Positions 1-8,072 of a stretch of DNA of 64,000 bases are shown piece after piece. The DNA comes from Phycisphaerales bacterium (lineage in GTDB: Bacteria; Planctomycetota; Phycisphaerae; Phycisphaerales; UBA1924). Below the pieces are notes generated by a model, which had not been told where the DNA came from, ran no database searches, and was given only the letters and a program-made list of their open reading frames with translations. Position numbers and translations under genes: made by a program. Numbering within the stretch: position 1 is the stretch's first letter; every line of letters begins with the position of its first letter. The stretch spans positions 248,001 through 312,000 of the forward strand of contig JAIEUA010000006.1 of NCBI GenBank assembly GCA_019744815.1. The letters are read 5' to 3'.

Positions 1-16
1 AGACTTCCAAGGCGAT

Positions 17-82
17 AGTGGGACTGGCCTCCGGCCGGTCGGTGAGAGATCACAGGAAGACCGGCCGGAGGCCGGTCCCACT
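17..82. repeat. REPIN-like inverted palindromic repeat
   Basis: Two 24-bp arms (17-40 and 59-82) are inverted copies with one mismatch, separated by 18 nt. Each arm is itself a hairpin, GACCGGCC/GGCCGGTC around a 3-nt loop. A third, identical half-unit lies at 12633-12656, so this is a dispersed repeat and not only a local terminator. It sits just beyond the stop of the minus-strand gene at 93 and could also end its transcription. Confidence 0.75.
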
Positions 83-92
83 GGTGCGATTC

Positions 93-1067
93 TCACTCCG
101 GATTGCACAGCAGCTGGTCGTACGCCTGCGCGAACACCACGAAGTCCTCGTCATCGACCGTGCCCTGATTGGTCAGGTCCGCCGGACACTTGTCGGGCAT
201 CGCGATCTCGCTGCACAGCAGGATGTTGTACGCCTGCGCGAAGAGCACGAAATCCTCGTCATCGACGAACGTGTCGCCGTTGAGGTCGGCCGGGCACGGG
301 CCCCGGGTGTTGAAGTAGAAGAACACGTTCTTCGAGAACGAGCTGGCGTGGCTGCCGCCGTTGATCCCCGCGCCGGGGCTGGAGAACGACACGGTGTAGT
401 ACATCACCCCGAAGTACGCCCGCCCGACTTCGAGCGAGCCGGTCGGGATCGTGAACGAGATCGCAGTGGGGGGGAGCGATGCCGACCAGAACAAACCGCC
501 CTTGCCCACGTCGTAGACCACAAAGCTGACAGCGCTCGCGTTCGCTCCCGGCACGTCGGCAAAGCCCGACATCTGCCCGATGAAGTCCAGCGACATGTCG
601 TTCTTGTACGTCTGCAGCCGGGAGTACGTATCGCTGACCAGCTCCGGAGTCTCGGCGCAGAACGTCGACGGCGGCAGCGTAAACGTGTGCGTCCCGCCCG
701 GCAACGCGTTGCCGGTGAAGCTGAACTCATAATCCCCCGGCGGGATCTCCGCGTCGAGCGACGCCAGCGTCGAGTGCAGGGTCGAGTAGCCGTACCACAC
801 CTGTCCGTACGGCGCGGTGTTGCCAACGATTCCCAACCCGAGCGGCGAGAGCGGCCCGGCGTATGTGATCGAGCAATCGCTGAACGCGTCGACGGTGTCG
901 GCGCTGATGGACAGCACACACGACCAGTCGTTGTACGGCGTGACCACGCCGTCCGCGGTCTGGAGGTAGTTCTCCGCCTTGCTAGAGCCGAACGAGATCG
1001 CCTGCGCCGAAGCGAGGCTGCCCACCGCCGATGCCAACACCGCCGCCGTCCACGCGCCGATCTTCAT
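93..1067 (-). CDS. Exported protein with C-terminal GC-type dockerin-like pair
   Basis: A 324-aa secreted protein of unknown function. The start at 1067 is chosen because an AGGGAGAG ribosome site lies 8 nt upstream and the product then opens with a clean signal peptide (MKIGAWTAAVLASAVGSLAS, cut after AQA). The middle is a beta-rich, aromatic-rich stretch with no domain I can name. The last 65 residues hold two repeats of the form CPADLNGDTFVDDEDFVLFA and CPADLTNQGTVDDEDFVVFA. Each is an EF-hand-like calcium loop followed by AYxxLLC and bracketed by Cys. The same tail closes the 927-aa protein at 5188-7971. By family knowledge this is the GC-type dockerin anchor seen in Phycisphaerae. A shared attachment or sorting role is inferred. 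Confidence 0.85.
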   Translation of the reverse strand: MKIGAWTAAVLASAVGSLASAQAISFGSSKAENYLQTADGVVTPYNDWSCVLSISADTVDAFSDCSITYAGPLSPLGLGIVGNTAPYGQVWYGYSTLHSTLASLDAEIPPGDYEFSFTGNALPGGTHTFTLPPSTFCAETPELVSDTYSRLQTYKNDMSLDFIGQMSGFADVPGANASAVSFVVYDVGKGGLFWSASLPPTAISFTIPTGSLEVGRAYFGVMYYTVSFSSPGAGINGGSHASSFSKNVFFYFNTRGPCPADLNGDTFVDDEDFVLFAQAYNILLCSEIAMPDKCPADLTNQGTVDDEDFVVFAQAYDQLLCNPE

Positions 1068-1661
1068 GACGTTCTCTCCCTGCCGCGGACCAACCCGCGA
1101 ACCGCAGGCTATCAGACCTCGCAACCACGATCGCGGACAGAGGCACTACAACAGGTAAATCTTGCACAACGCTGAACAGAGTGAACTGGAGAATGGTATT
1201 ATCGGACGTTTTAGTTCTCAGGCGGTCCATCTCAGGTTCTCGACCTCCGGAACCCTCTTCCGCACGAAACCCGCAGCCGATGAATGCGTACGATTGATTC
1301 GCGAGCCCGTGGAACCCCACAGCAGTGGGAGTGACGGCCGGGCCGCCGGTCCTGGCGGGAAGTCTCGCTCTCGTGAACCGCGTCATCGGTTCACAAGAGA
1401 GCAGGCGATCCGCAGTCGGCAGGTTCCTGAGTGTCTGGAACCGAGGTCGAGCAGGCAACCGCACGCACGCCGTCTTGTGAGGCTTTGGCCCCGCAAGTCA
1501 GCTCGAAAGCTCACGCCCGACGTGTTTCGTCGGGCATGCACGTCGCACCTTCCAGAACAACCGAAATCCGGCTCCCGCGGCTGTTGCTGCGCGCCGGGCT
1601 CGAAAGCGACCCGCGGAGCGGTTCGTGGTTGTGGCAGAAGCGACGGGACCTGTGACGGTCG
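1068..1661. other. Divergent intergenic region
   Basis: This 594-nt gap lies between the minus-strand dockerin gene and the plus-strand glycosyltransferase. It must hold both promoters. I see a perfect 8-bp hairpin at 1515-1535 (GCCCGACG, 5-nt loop, CGTCGGGC) without a U-tract. No convincing gene is present; the open frames here are short and basic, typical of GC-rich noise. Confidence 0.5.
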
Positions 1662-2978
1662 ATGCCAACCATGTTTTTCACGTCCGGAACCCCGAGCGCC
1701 GAACCGACATCCCAACCCACTGCGACCCCGGCCCAGACGCCCGGTCCCTCCGAGCTTCCCGTGACCACCACGGGCATGACGACCGGGAAGGTTCTCGAGA
1801 ACCTGTCGAACTCGCTCAGCGAGTCGATCGCCCAGCCCGCGGTTCGCGTCGGCAAAGAACTCAAGAGCATGCTGCTCGATCCCCCGCCGGCCAAGGCGGT
1901 GGTCCAGCCGACGGTGCGCCCGAGCATCCGTCCCGGCGACAAGCCCCGGCTCATGGGCGGCCTGACCGTCCTCATTCCCGCGTACAACGAGGGCAAGTTC
2001 GTCGCCGACACGATCAAGAGCGTGCAGGCCCAGTCCGTGCACGTTGACCACATCATCGTCATCGACGACTGCTCCACCGACAACACCGGCGACGTCGCCC
2101 GCGCCTGCGGCCCCGAGATCGTTGTCATCCGTCCGCCCAAGAACTGCGGCAGCAAGGCCACGGCCCTGAACTTCGGCATGGAGTATGTCTCCACCGAGTA
2201 CACGATGGCCATCGACGCCGACACGACGCTCGCGCCCGACGCGATCGAGAAGCTCATGCCGCACTTCGACAAGCCCAACACGGCGGTCGTCTGCGGCATG
2301 GTGATCCCGCGATACGTGAACACCATCTGGGAGCGCGGCCGCTACATCGAGTACCTCTACGCGTTCCTCTTCTACAAGCCGATCCAGGACTTCTACGAGC
2401 GCCCGCTCATCGCGAGCGGCTGCTTCAGTGCGTATAAGACCGACGTGCTCCGCCAGATCGGGCTATGGAACACCCGCACCGTCGGCGAGGACATGGACCT
2501 GACCTGGTGCGTGTACAAGCTCGGCATGGCGGTCCGTTTCAGCCCCGAGGCGATCTGCTATCCCGTCGAGCCGCACAACTTCCACTTCATGAGCAAGCAG
2601 CTCCAGCGCTGGTGCGCGGGCTTTGCCCAGTGCATCCAGGTGCACTGGCAGACGGTGGTGGAGACGCCGGTGCTGCGGTCGATGATCGGCACGGCGATGT
2701 GGGATGTGGTGATCAGCGCGCTGGCGTACTTCATCCTGCTGCCGCTGCTGGCGGTGTTCGTGCACCCGGCGTTCCTGCTGGGCTACGTGCTCGACATGCC
2801 GACGATCGTGGTGCCGGTGCTGATCTATGCCTGGAAGCGTGGCGAGTTCTGGAAGGCGCTCAGCAGCATTCCCGCCTTCTGGGTCGTGCGCTTCGTGAAC
2901 ACGTACTTCGTCACCCGCGCCTTCTGGAACGAGTTCATCGCCAAGCGGCGGATCCACGTGTTCGAGAAGGGGCATTGA
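1662..2978 (+). CDS. Family 2 processive glycosyltransferase
   Basis: A 438-aa membrane glycosyltransferase of the GT2 family (cellulose/chitin/poly-GlcNAc synthase type). It should polymerise a beta-linked polysaccharide from a nucleotide sugar at the cytoplasmic face. Visible motifs are the nucleotide-binding DD in IDDCSTDN (about 135-136), the metal-binding DAD (185-187), the acceptor/base GED (D277) and the processivity motif QLQRW (313-317). Two to three membrane segments follow from about residue 345. An unusual Pro/Thr-rich N-terminal extension of about 90 residues precedes the catalytic domain. The alternative start at 1671 is equally possible because no strong ribosome site is seen. 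The small membrane gene at 3141 follows and may be a partner. No PilZ domain is visible. The substrate is unknown. Confidence 0.85.
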   Translation: MPTMFFTSGTPSAEPTSQPTATPAQTPGPSELPVTTTGMTTGKVLENLSNSLSESIAQPAVRVGKELKSMLLDPPPAKAVVQPTVRPSIRPGDKPRLMGGLTVLIPAYNEGKFVADTIKSVQAQSVHVDHIIVIDDCSTDNTGDVARACGPEIVVIRPPKNCGSKATALNFGMEYVSTEYTMAIDADTTLAPDAIEKLMPHFDKPNTAVVCGMVIPRYVNTIWERGRYIEYLYAFLFYKPIQDFYERPLIASGCFSAYKTDVLRQIGLWNTRTVGEDMDLTWCVYKLGMAVRFSPEAICYPVEPHNFHFMSKQLQRWCAGFAQCIQVHWQTVVETPVLRSMIGTAMWDVVISALAYFILLPLLAVFVHPAFLLGYVLDMPTIVVPVLIYAWKRGEFWKALSSIPAFWVVRFVNTYFVTRAFWNEFIAKRRIHVFEKGH

Positions 2979-3049
2979 AGATGGGGAAGGGGTGTGGGAT
3001 GAGGTTTGGGATGAGGTTGGAGATCATCGAGACAGGAACATGACAGCGA

Positions 3050-3071
3050 GCCGGGGCGTCCCCGCCCCGGC
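3050..3071. repeat. GC-rich palindromic hairpin
   Basis: A perfect 9-bp stem (GCCGGGGCG / CGCCCCGGC) with a TCCC loop lies in the 162-nt gap between the glycosyltransferase and the small membrane gene. It has no U-tract, so it looks more like a REP-type palindrome or an mRNA-stabilising hairpin than a terminator. It is preceded at 2979-3020 by GGGATGAGG-like low-complexity sequence. Confidence 0.5.
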
Positions 3072-3140
3072 GCAGAACGCAGCGGTCCTCGAAGTTCACG
3101 CAGCAACCAACGCGACACCCGTCGCGAGAAAGAGTCAGCC

Positions 3141-3521
3141 ATGTTCGCGGGCATTCCGGCAACCGGTATCGGCGGCATCTTCTATCTGGCCCTCGTCCTC
3201 TTCATGCCCTTCAAGGAGCTGTGGCGGGCGATGAAGGGCGAAAGCAGCGCGGAGCGGTGGCTCTTCATCGCGTCGCGGTGGGGGCTCTTCGCGATCGTGA
3301 TCGCGATGATGTGGCTCCAGGCCGCGATCATGAAGTGGGTGATGGGCACCGACATGACCAAGTTCATGACCGCGGGCGCTGCGAGCCTCACGGGCAACAA
3401 GACCACGTCGGTCCTCGGCGCGACGCTCTATCTGGGAATCCTCTGCTTCATCAGCGTCATCGCGCTGATGCACGGCGTGCGCCTCGTGCTCGCCGTTCGG
3501 CGCATCTTCGCCGTCCGGTGA
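3141..3521 (+). CDS. Small membrane protein after the glycosyltransferase
   Basis: A 126-aa protein with three hydrophobic segments (about residues 8-25, 47-68 and 92-115) joined by short basic loops. I do not recognise the family. It follows the GT2 glycosyltransferase by 162 nt on the same strand and is closed by the terminator at 3604-3632, so the two may be one transcription unit. Small membrane partners are common beside processive GT2 enzymes (for example PgaD beside PgaC), but no residue-level similarity to PgaD is claimed. The start is the first ATG; an AAAGAG stretch about 9 nt upstream could be a weak ribosome site. Confidence 0.6.
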   Translation: MFAGIPATGIGGIFYLALVLFMPFKELWRAMKGESSAERWLFIASRWGLFAIVIAMMWLQAAIMKWVMGTDMTKFMTAGAASLTGNKTTSVLGATLYLGILCFISVIALMHGVRLVLAVRRIFAVR

Positions 3522-3603
3522 TCCGCGGAGAAGCGCTGAAAGCCGCCCGAACCCGCGGCTCCACAGTGGAAAACCCGCCCAATTCAGTGAAGTCTTTGTG
3601 AAC

Positions 3604-3632
3604 AGGCCGACCTGCAAGGGTCGGCCTTTCTG
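3604..3632 (+). terminator. Intrinsic terminator
   Basis: A perfect 9-bp stem, AGGCCGACC / GGTCGGCCT, with the 6-nt loop TGCAAG is followed by TTCTGTT. It lies 83 nt after the small membrane gene and ends the glycosyltransferase unit. Confidence 0.8.
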
Positions 3633-3659
3633 TTGCGTTCTTGACGCGATCGCAACAAT

Positions 3660-3689
3660 CTTCACAATCTCGATCGATCGATTGTGAAG
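3660..3689. promoter_or_regulatory. 30-bp palindrome, candidate operator
   Basis: CTTCACAATC and GATTGTGAAG form a perfect 10-bp inverted repeat around TCGATCGATC. It is one of the few AT-richer islands here and lies about 230 nt upstream of the pseudopilin start. Its symmetry fits a dimeric regulator site. No U-tract follows, so a terminator is unlikely. The binding protein is unknown. Confidence 0.45.
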
Positions 3690-3920
3690 ACGCAAGTGCC
3701 TTGTGCGCAGCGGTTCGGCGCTGCCGCCGGTGGTTCGTGCCGTTCGTCTGAGCGCGAGTTGAGCTTGGTCTGAACACTCGTCTTCACACGACATTGCCCG
3801 ACACTTCAACGCGTGCGCGAAGGAAATCGACGCGCGTGCCTCTAGTCTCTTCCCGTGTCGCACGAGTCGCAGGGTTGCGGCTTGCTCGTCGACCGCACGG
3901 AACCAGACAGGGGTTTGCGC

Positions 3921-5015
3921 ATGAACGACCGCTTCGACCGGGACCGCCATCGGAGATTCAACGCCAGGGCCTTCACGCTCATCGAGCTGCTGGTGGTCAT
4001 CGCGATCATCGCGCTACTCATCGGCATTCTGCTGCCCTCGCTGGGCGCGGCACGCGCCCAGGGACGCGCGTTGGTCTGCCTCAACAACTCGCGCCAGGTC
4101 GCGATCGCGATGACCAGCTACACCGTCGACAACAAGTACTACCCCGCGTCGTACGTCTATCCCTCGTCGCGCACCGGCCAGTCCTGGAAGATCGAGGACC
4201 AGAAGGGCACCGATCCCGAGAACGGCTACCTGCACTGGTCCTACGCCCTCTTCGCGGGCGGCCAGGTCACCGAGAACGCCTTCCAGTGTCCCTCGGCCAT
4301 CGGCAAGGGCGCCCCGCGCACCAACCCCGGTGACAACCCCGAGGATCAGGAGATCGGGCAGACCTTCGACCCCGCGTTGCAGCAGTACCCGGATCGCCAG
4401 GCCCGTCGCATCGCCTTCGGCGCCAACGGCGCGATCATCCCCCGCAACAAGTTCATCGAAGAACGCGGCACCCGCAACAACCGCCTGGTCATGCCGTCGG
4501 CGCTGGACTCCGAGGCGGGCGGCCCGGCCAAGGTCATCCTCGCCGCCGACTTCGCCTACTCCGACCGCGGCGGCTGGGCGACCATCGGTGACGAGAAGGG
4601 CTTCGAGGGCGGCTCCGATGGCTTCAAGTCCAAGTCGCACCGACCGTTCACGCCCTTCCGTGTCAAGTCGGGCACCGGCGACCCCAACGAGGACTACACC
4701 ATCCCCGCGACCAAGAGCAAACGCTTCGAGCTGCCCGATGTGGACGACGAAGCCACCACCGACATCAAGAAGAAGAAGGACATCGTCGCCGGCGACTTCA
4801 CCAACTCCAAGACCACGCTGAATGTGGTCGGTCGCCACCACCCCGGCGGCGACTCCTCGATCGGCTCGGCGAACTTCATCTTCTTCGACGGGCACGGCGA
4901 GCGCATGACCGTTGTCGACTCCATCAAGCAGCGCATGTGGGGCCGCCGCTACCACAGCCTCTCCGGTGACAACACGCTCTACGACCCCAAGGACGATCCG
5001 ACCAAGAAGAAGTAA
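3921..5015 (+). CDS. Type II secretion-style pseudopilin with H-Xn-DG tail
   Basis: A 364-aa prepilin-like protein. The start at 3921 has an AGGGG ribosome site 7 nt upstream and gives a short basic leader ending before the methylation motif [20 protein letters not shown], the class III prepilin helix. The rest is an extracytoplasmic domain. Near the C-terminus it carries RHHPGGDSS followed by [12 protein letters not shown], a longer-spaced version of the H-X9-DG processing-associated motif known in the very numerous planctomycete pseudopilins. The protein should be cleaved by a prepilin peptidase and inserted in the inner membrane or a pseudopilus. It stands alone, with no secretion ATPase nearby, as is usual for this paralogous family. 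The precise role is unknown. Confidence 0.85.
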   Translation: MNDRFDRDRHRRFNARAFTLIELLVVIAIIALLIGILLPSLGAARAQGRALVCLNNSRQVAIAMTSYTVDNKYYPASYVYPSSRTGQSWKIEDQKGTDPENGYLHWSYALFAGGQVTENAFQCPSAIGKGAPRTNPGDNPEDQEIGQTFDPALQQYPDRQARRIAFGANGAIIPRNKFIEERGTRNNRLVMPSALDSEAGGPAKVILAADFAYSDRGGWATIGDEKGFEGGSDGFKSKSHRPFTPFRVKSGTGDPNEDYTIPATKSKRFELPDVDDEATTDIKKKKDIVAGDFTNSKTTLNVVGRHHPGGDSSIGSANFIFFDGHGERMTVVDSIKQRMWGRRYHSLSGDNTLYDPKDDPTKKK

Positions 5016-5127
5016 CTCCCGGCGCCCCGTCGCGAGAGCGGCCGGGCGTTCTTTGTACGCGAGCGACCTTTGTACCCAAGACCGGTTCGCCCGGTCCGGG
5101 TGGCCGCTCGCCGTGATCGAGGAGAGT

Positions 5128-5151
5128 GCGCCCGGTCGTGTGCCCGGGCGC
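5128..5151. repeat. Hairpin upstream of the PstS-like gene
   Basis: A perfect 8-bp stem, GCGCCCGG / CCGGGCGC, with an 8-nt loop ends 36 nt before the start at 5188. It could end transcription of the pseudopilin gene or lie in the leader of the next mRNA. No clear U-tract follows. Confidence 0.45.
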
Positions 5152-5187
5152 GGTGTTTGGTGAGCGATCTAGAGAGAGGTTGATCCC

Positions 5188-7971
5188 ATGAAGAAGAGTC
5201 TTCTGCTCGTGTCGGCGTGCGGGCTTGCCGCGACGGTCCAAGGCGTCGCCCTGGCCCAGCCCAAGGTCATCACCCTGAGCGGCGCGACGCTGCTCGAGAA
5301 CTTCGTCCGCTCCCGCGGCTCGACCAACGACTTCATCGACGTGAACAAGGACGGCAACTCCGGCCCGCTCAACGGCGCCATCCAGCAGCTCGCCCCGACC
5401 GCGGCCGGCAACACCGTCAGCCCCTTCCCGGCCTCGCAGGTCTGGGCCGTGCAGTACTCGGGCGTCGGCTCGATCCGCGGCGTGAACGAGCTCGTCAACG
5501 CCGGCAACCCGACCTTCTCGGTGTTCTCCGCGGCCAACGCCTCGTCGACCGCCTCGGGCACCTCGCCCATCACCGGCCTCTCCACCGCCAACGCCTCCTT
5601 CGCCTACTACAACAGCGTCCGCTTCTGGACCGGCTCGGCCTTCGCCGGCGGCGCTCAGTACGGCAACACCAGCAACCCCCGCGGCTTCCCGGTCGTGGCT
5701 GATCCCACCACCCTGAACGCGATCTACGCCGCTCCCAACACCATCACCCCCGGCGCGGGCATCCGCGTCGACATCGCTCCCTGCGACGTCCCCGGCCGCT
5801 GGGCTCAGCAGATCGCCGGCACCTCCAACCCCTTTGCCAAGCCCGGCACCGCCGGCTACGGCACCACCAGCCGCCCCTCGGTGAACCCGCAGGGCACCGC
5901 CACCGGCGCCGCGTTCGCCAGCACGCTGCCCACCCTTGCCGGCGCGGTCTTCTTTGACCCCTCCAACCCGCCCGCGCCCACCGCGACCAACGTGCTCTTC
6001 GATCAGCCCCTCGCTTGGGCCCCGATCGCGCCCGTGACCAACCTCGGCACCGGCTACCAGCAGCTCAAGGCCAGCGAGCTGCAGCACCTCTTCGTCACCG
6101 GCCGTCTCCCCAGCGGCGAGAATCTGATCGCCGTCACCCGTGACGTCGGCTCGGGCACCCGCAACGGCTTCTCCAACACCCTCGGCCTCGACCCCTCGGC
6201 CACCAACGGCGACAACGTCGGCGGCAACGGCGGCACCCAGTCCAACGCCGCCGCCGAGCAGATCCTCGGCGCCAACTACCGCTCCAACAACAAGGGCGGC
6301 AACGGCCAGGTCGAGACCACCCTCACCAACACCCGCCTGGGCGTCGGCTACGTCGGCCCCGAGCGCGGTGCGGCCTCGCAGCAGGGCTGGCTCGCCAACG
6401 GCGTCCTCGAGCTCATCGCCGTGCAGAACGACAACATCGGCGGCACCAGCTACAACCGCCCGAACATCGACGCCATCCTCGACAACGATGCCAACGGCTT
6501 CGTGATCGGCGGCCCGGCTCAGTTCATCACCCGCGGCACGCCTCTGGCCGAGTCGGTCGCCGACGGCGGCACCGGCGCCAACCTGCCCAAGATGCAGAAC
6601 CCCGCCGCCGCGGCATACCTGAACAACATTCGCCAGAGCGTGGCCGAGTTCGTCGCCGTCCCCGGCGGCGCCGACTCGGACTTCATGCCCGGCGAGGTGC
6701 TGGCCTTCAACTTCATCCTCAACGAAGGCCTTGACAACGCCCACAGCGCCACCAACCCCACCAGCCTGAGCCCCACGCCCGGCTTCAGCACTTCCCTCCA
6801 GGCTTACCTCCGCCAGAACAACGTCCTCGGAGCGTCCATCTACTACTCCTTCAACACCACCACCAGCGGCCGCGTCCCCACCCGCGCCACCGGCACCGTC
6901 TACAGCGACGGCGTGGCCAACGGCGCGAACTACAAGAATGAAGGCGGCGTTGCCGTCAACTACGGTTCCAGCCTCACGACCCGAAACAAGATCGCTGGCG
7001 ACTTTAGCGGCAACGGGGTTCGCGACATTGCGGACATCGGTGAGATGCTCAAGGCGTTCCGCGAGCGCAACGGTGGCCCCAATTGGAGCCCCGCCAGCGG
7101 CACCGGCTCGATCGCCGGCGCCCCTGGCACCGACGCCGTCATCGAGATCCTCGGCGACTTCCAGGGCGACGGTAACTTCAACGCCGCCGACGTCCGCTAC
7201 TTCGCCGACGGCCTGCTCGTGGTCGGTGGCAAGCTCCGCCGCGACACGGCCTTCAACGAGGTCGACAGCCAGTGGAACACCCTCACGGGCAGCAACAACT
7301 TCTTCGGCACCACCCTCGCGACCGCTGCGGGTGGCGCGACCTACACCGCTGGCGCGTCCCGCGCTGACATCGCCGGTGCGGCCGGCATCGCCCGCGGCTG
7401 GGCCCCGGTCGGCGCCGACGGCGTCATCAACGCCAAGGACATCGACTACGTCTATCAGCAGTTCAACAACCCGGGGTTCAGCGGCGCCGCGTCGTGGAGC
7501 GACCTCGCCAAGGCCGCCAACTTCGACCTCTCTGCTGACATGGACGGCAACCTCGTGGTGGATCAGGCCGACGTGGACTACGTCGTCCTGACCGCGCTGC
7601 AGACCTCCTACGGCGACGTGAACCTCGACCGCAAGGTCAACGGCGCCGACTTCGCCATCTGGGCCGCCAACTACAACACCGGCTCGCTCGCCAGCCCCGC
7701 CGGCTGGGCCAAGGGCGACGTCAGCGGCAACGGCAAGGTCTTCGACGAGGACTTCCACGTGCTCATGGCCAACCGGTCCTGCGCCACGGACATCAACGAC
7801 GACACCTTGACGGATGACAGCGACTTTGTGCTCTTTGCGGCCGCCTACAACGACCTTCTCTGCCCCGCTCTGCCCGGCCTCTGCCCGGCGGACTTCAACG
7901 ACGACGGCTTCGTGGACGACACCGACTTCGTCCTCTTCGCGACCGGCTACAACGCCCTCCTCTGCCCGTAA
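5188..7971 (+). CDS. Secreted PstS-like protein with dockerin-like repeats
   Basis: A 927-aa exported protein with AGAGAGG 8 nt before the ATG and a signal peptide ending VALAQ. Residues about 25-480 resemble a periplasmic-binding-protein fold of the phosphate-binding PstS type: an early LSGATLLENF strand and helix, and a TRDVGSGTRNGF loop (R318, S322-G323-T324) that matches the anion-binding RxxSGT loop. From about residue 600 there is a run of EF-hand-type calcium loops (GDFSGNG, GDFQGDG, ADMDGN, GDVNLDRK, GDVSGNG). The last 65 residues are two Cys-bracketed GC-type dockerin units like those of the gene at 93-1067. It is flanked by a leader hairpin and a strong terminator, so it is transcribed alone. 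No Pst transporter genes are nearby; a surface-anchored phosphate-binding role is only inferred. Confidence 0.8.
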   Translation: MKKSLLLVSACGLAATVQGVALAQPKVITLSGATLLENFVRSRGSTNDFIDVNKDGNSGPLNGAIQQLAPTAAGNTVSPFPASQVWAVQYSGVGSIRGVNELVNAGNPTFSVFSAANASSTASGTSPITGLSTANASFAYYNSVRFWTGSAFAGGAQYGNTSNPRGFPVVADPTTLNAIYAAPNTITPGAGIRVDIAPCDVPGRWAQQIAGTSNPFAKPGTAGYGTTSRPSVNPQGTATGAAFASTLPTLAGAVFFDPSNPPAPTATNVLFDQPLAWAPIAPVTNLGTGYQQLKASELQHLFVTGRLPSGENLIAVTRDVGSGTRNGFSNTLGLDPSATNGDNVGGNGGTQSNAAAEQILGANYRSNNKGGNGQVETTLTNTRLGVGYVGPERGAASQQGWLANGVLELIAVQNDNIGGTSYNRPNIDAILDNDANGFVIGGPAQFITRGTPLAESVADGGTGANLPKMQNPAAAAYLNNIRQSVAEFVAVPGGADSDFMPGEVLAFNFILNEGLDNAHSATNPTSLSPTPGFSTSLQAYLRQNNVLGASIYYSFNTTTSGRVPTRATGTVYSDGVANGANYKNEGGVAVNYGSSLTTRNKIAGDFSGNGVRDIADIGEMLKAFRERNGGPNWSPASGTGSIAGAPGTDAVIEILGDFQGDGNFNAADVRYFADGLLVVGGKLRRDTAFNEVDSQWNTLTGSNNFFGTTLATAAGGATYTAGASRADIAGAAGIARGWAPVGADGVINAKDIDYVYQQFNNPGFSGAASWSDLAKAANFDLSADMDGNLVVDQADVDYVVLTALQTSYGDVNLDRKVNGADFAIWAANYNTGSLASPAGWAKGDVSGNGKVFDEDFHVLMANRSCATDINDDTLTDDSDFVLFAAAYNDLLCPALPGLCPADFNDDGFVDDTDFVLFATGYNALLCP

Positions 7972-8005
7972 CGCAACCCCCGCGCAGTTGGATGGCTGAT
8001 ATCTG

Positions 8006-8040
8006 GCACGCCCCCGGTGAAGACCGGGGGCGTGCTCTTT
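8006..8040 (+). terminator. Strong intrinsic terminator
   Basis: A perfect 13-bp stem (GCACGCCCCCGGT / ACCGGGGGCGTGC) closes on a GAAG tetraloop and is followed by TCTTT. It lies 35 nt after the PstS-like gene. It also faces the end of the converging methyltransferase gene (stop at 8073) and may act in both directions. Confidence 0.9.
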
Positions 8041-8072
8041 GAAGCTCCTTCAGACGAACTCTCGCCGATGCT

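Noticed and set aside
4924..7758. A 944-codon open frame antisense to the PstS-like gene
   Set aside because: Its product is a Val/Gly/Ala/Asp-rich string without motifs, the usual shadow of a GC-rich gene read backwards. The plus strand has a signal peptide, domains and a terminator.
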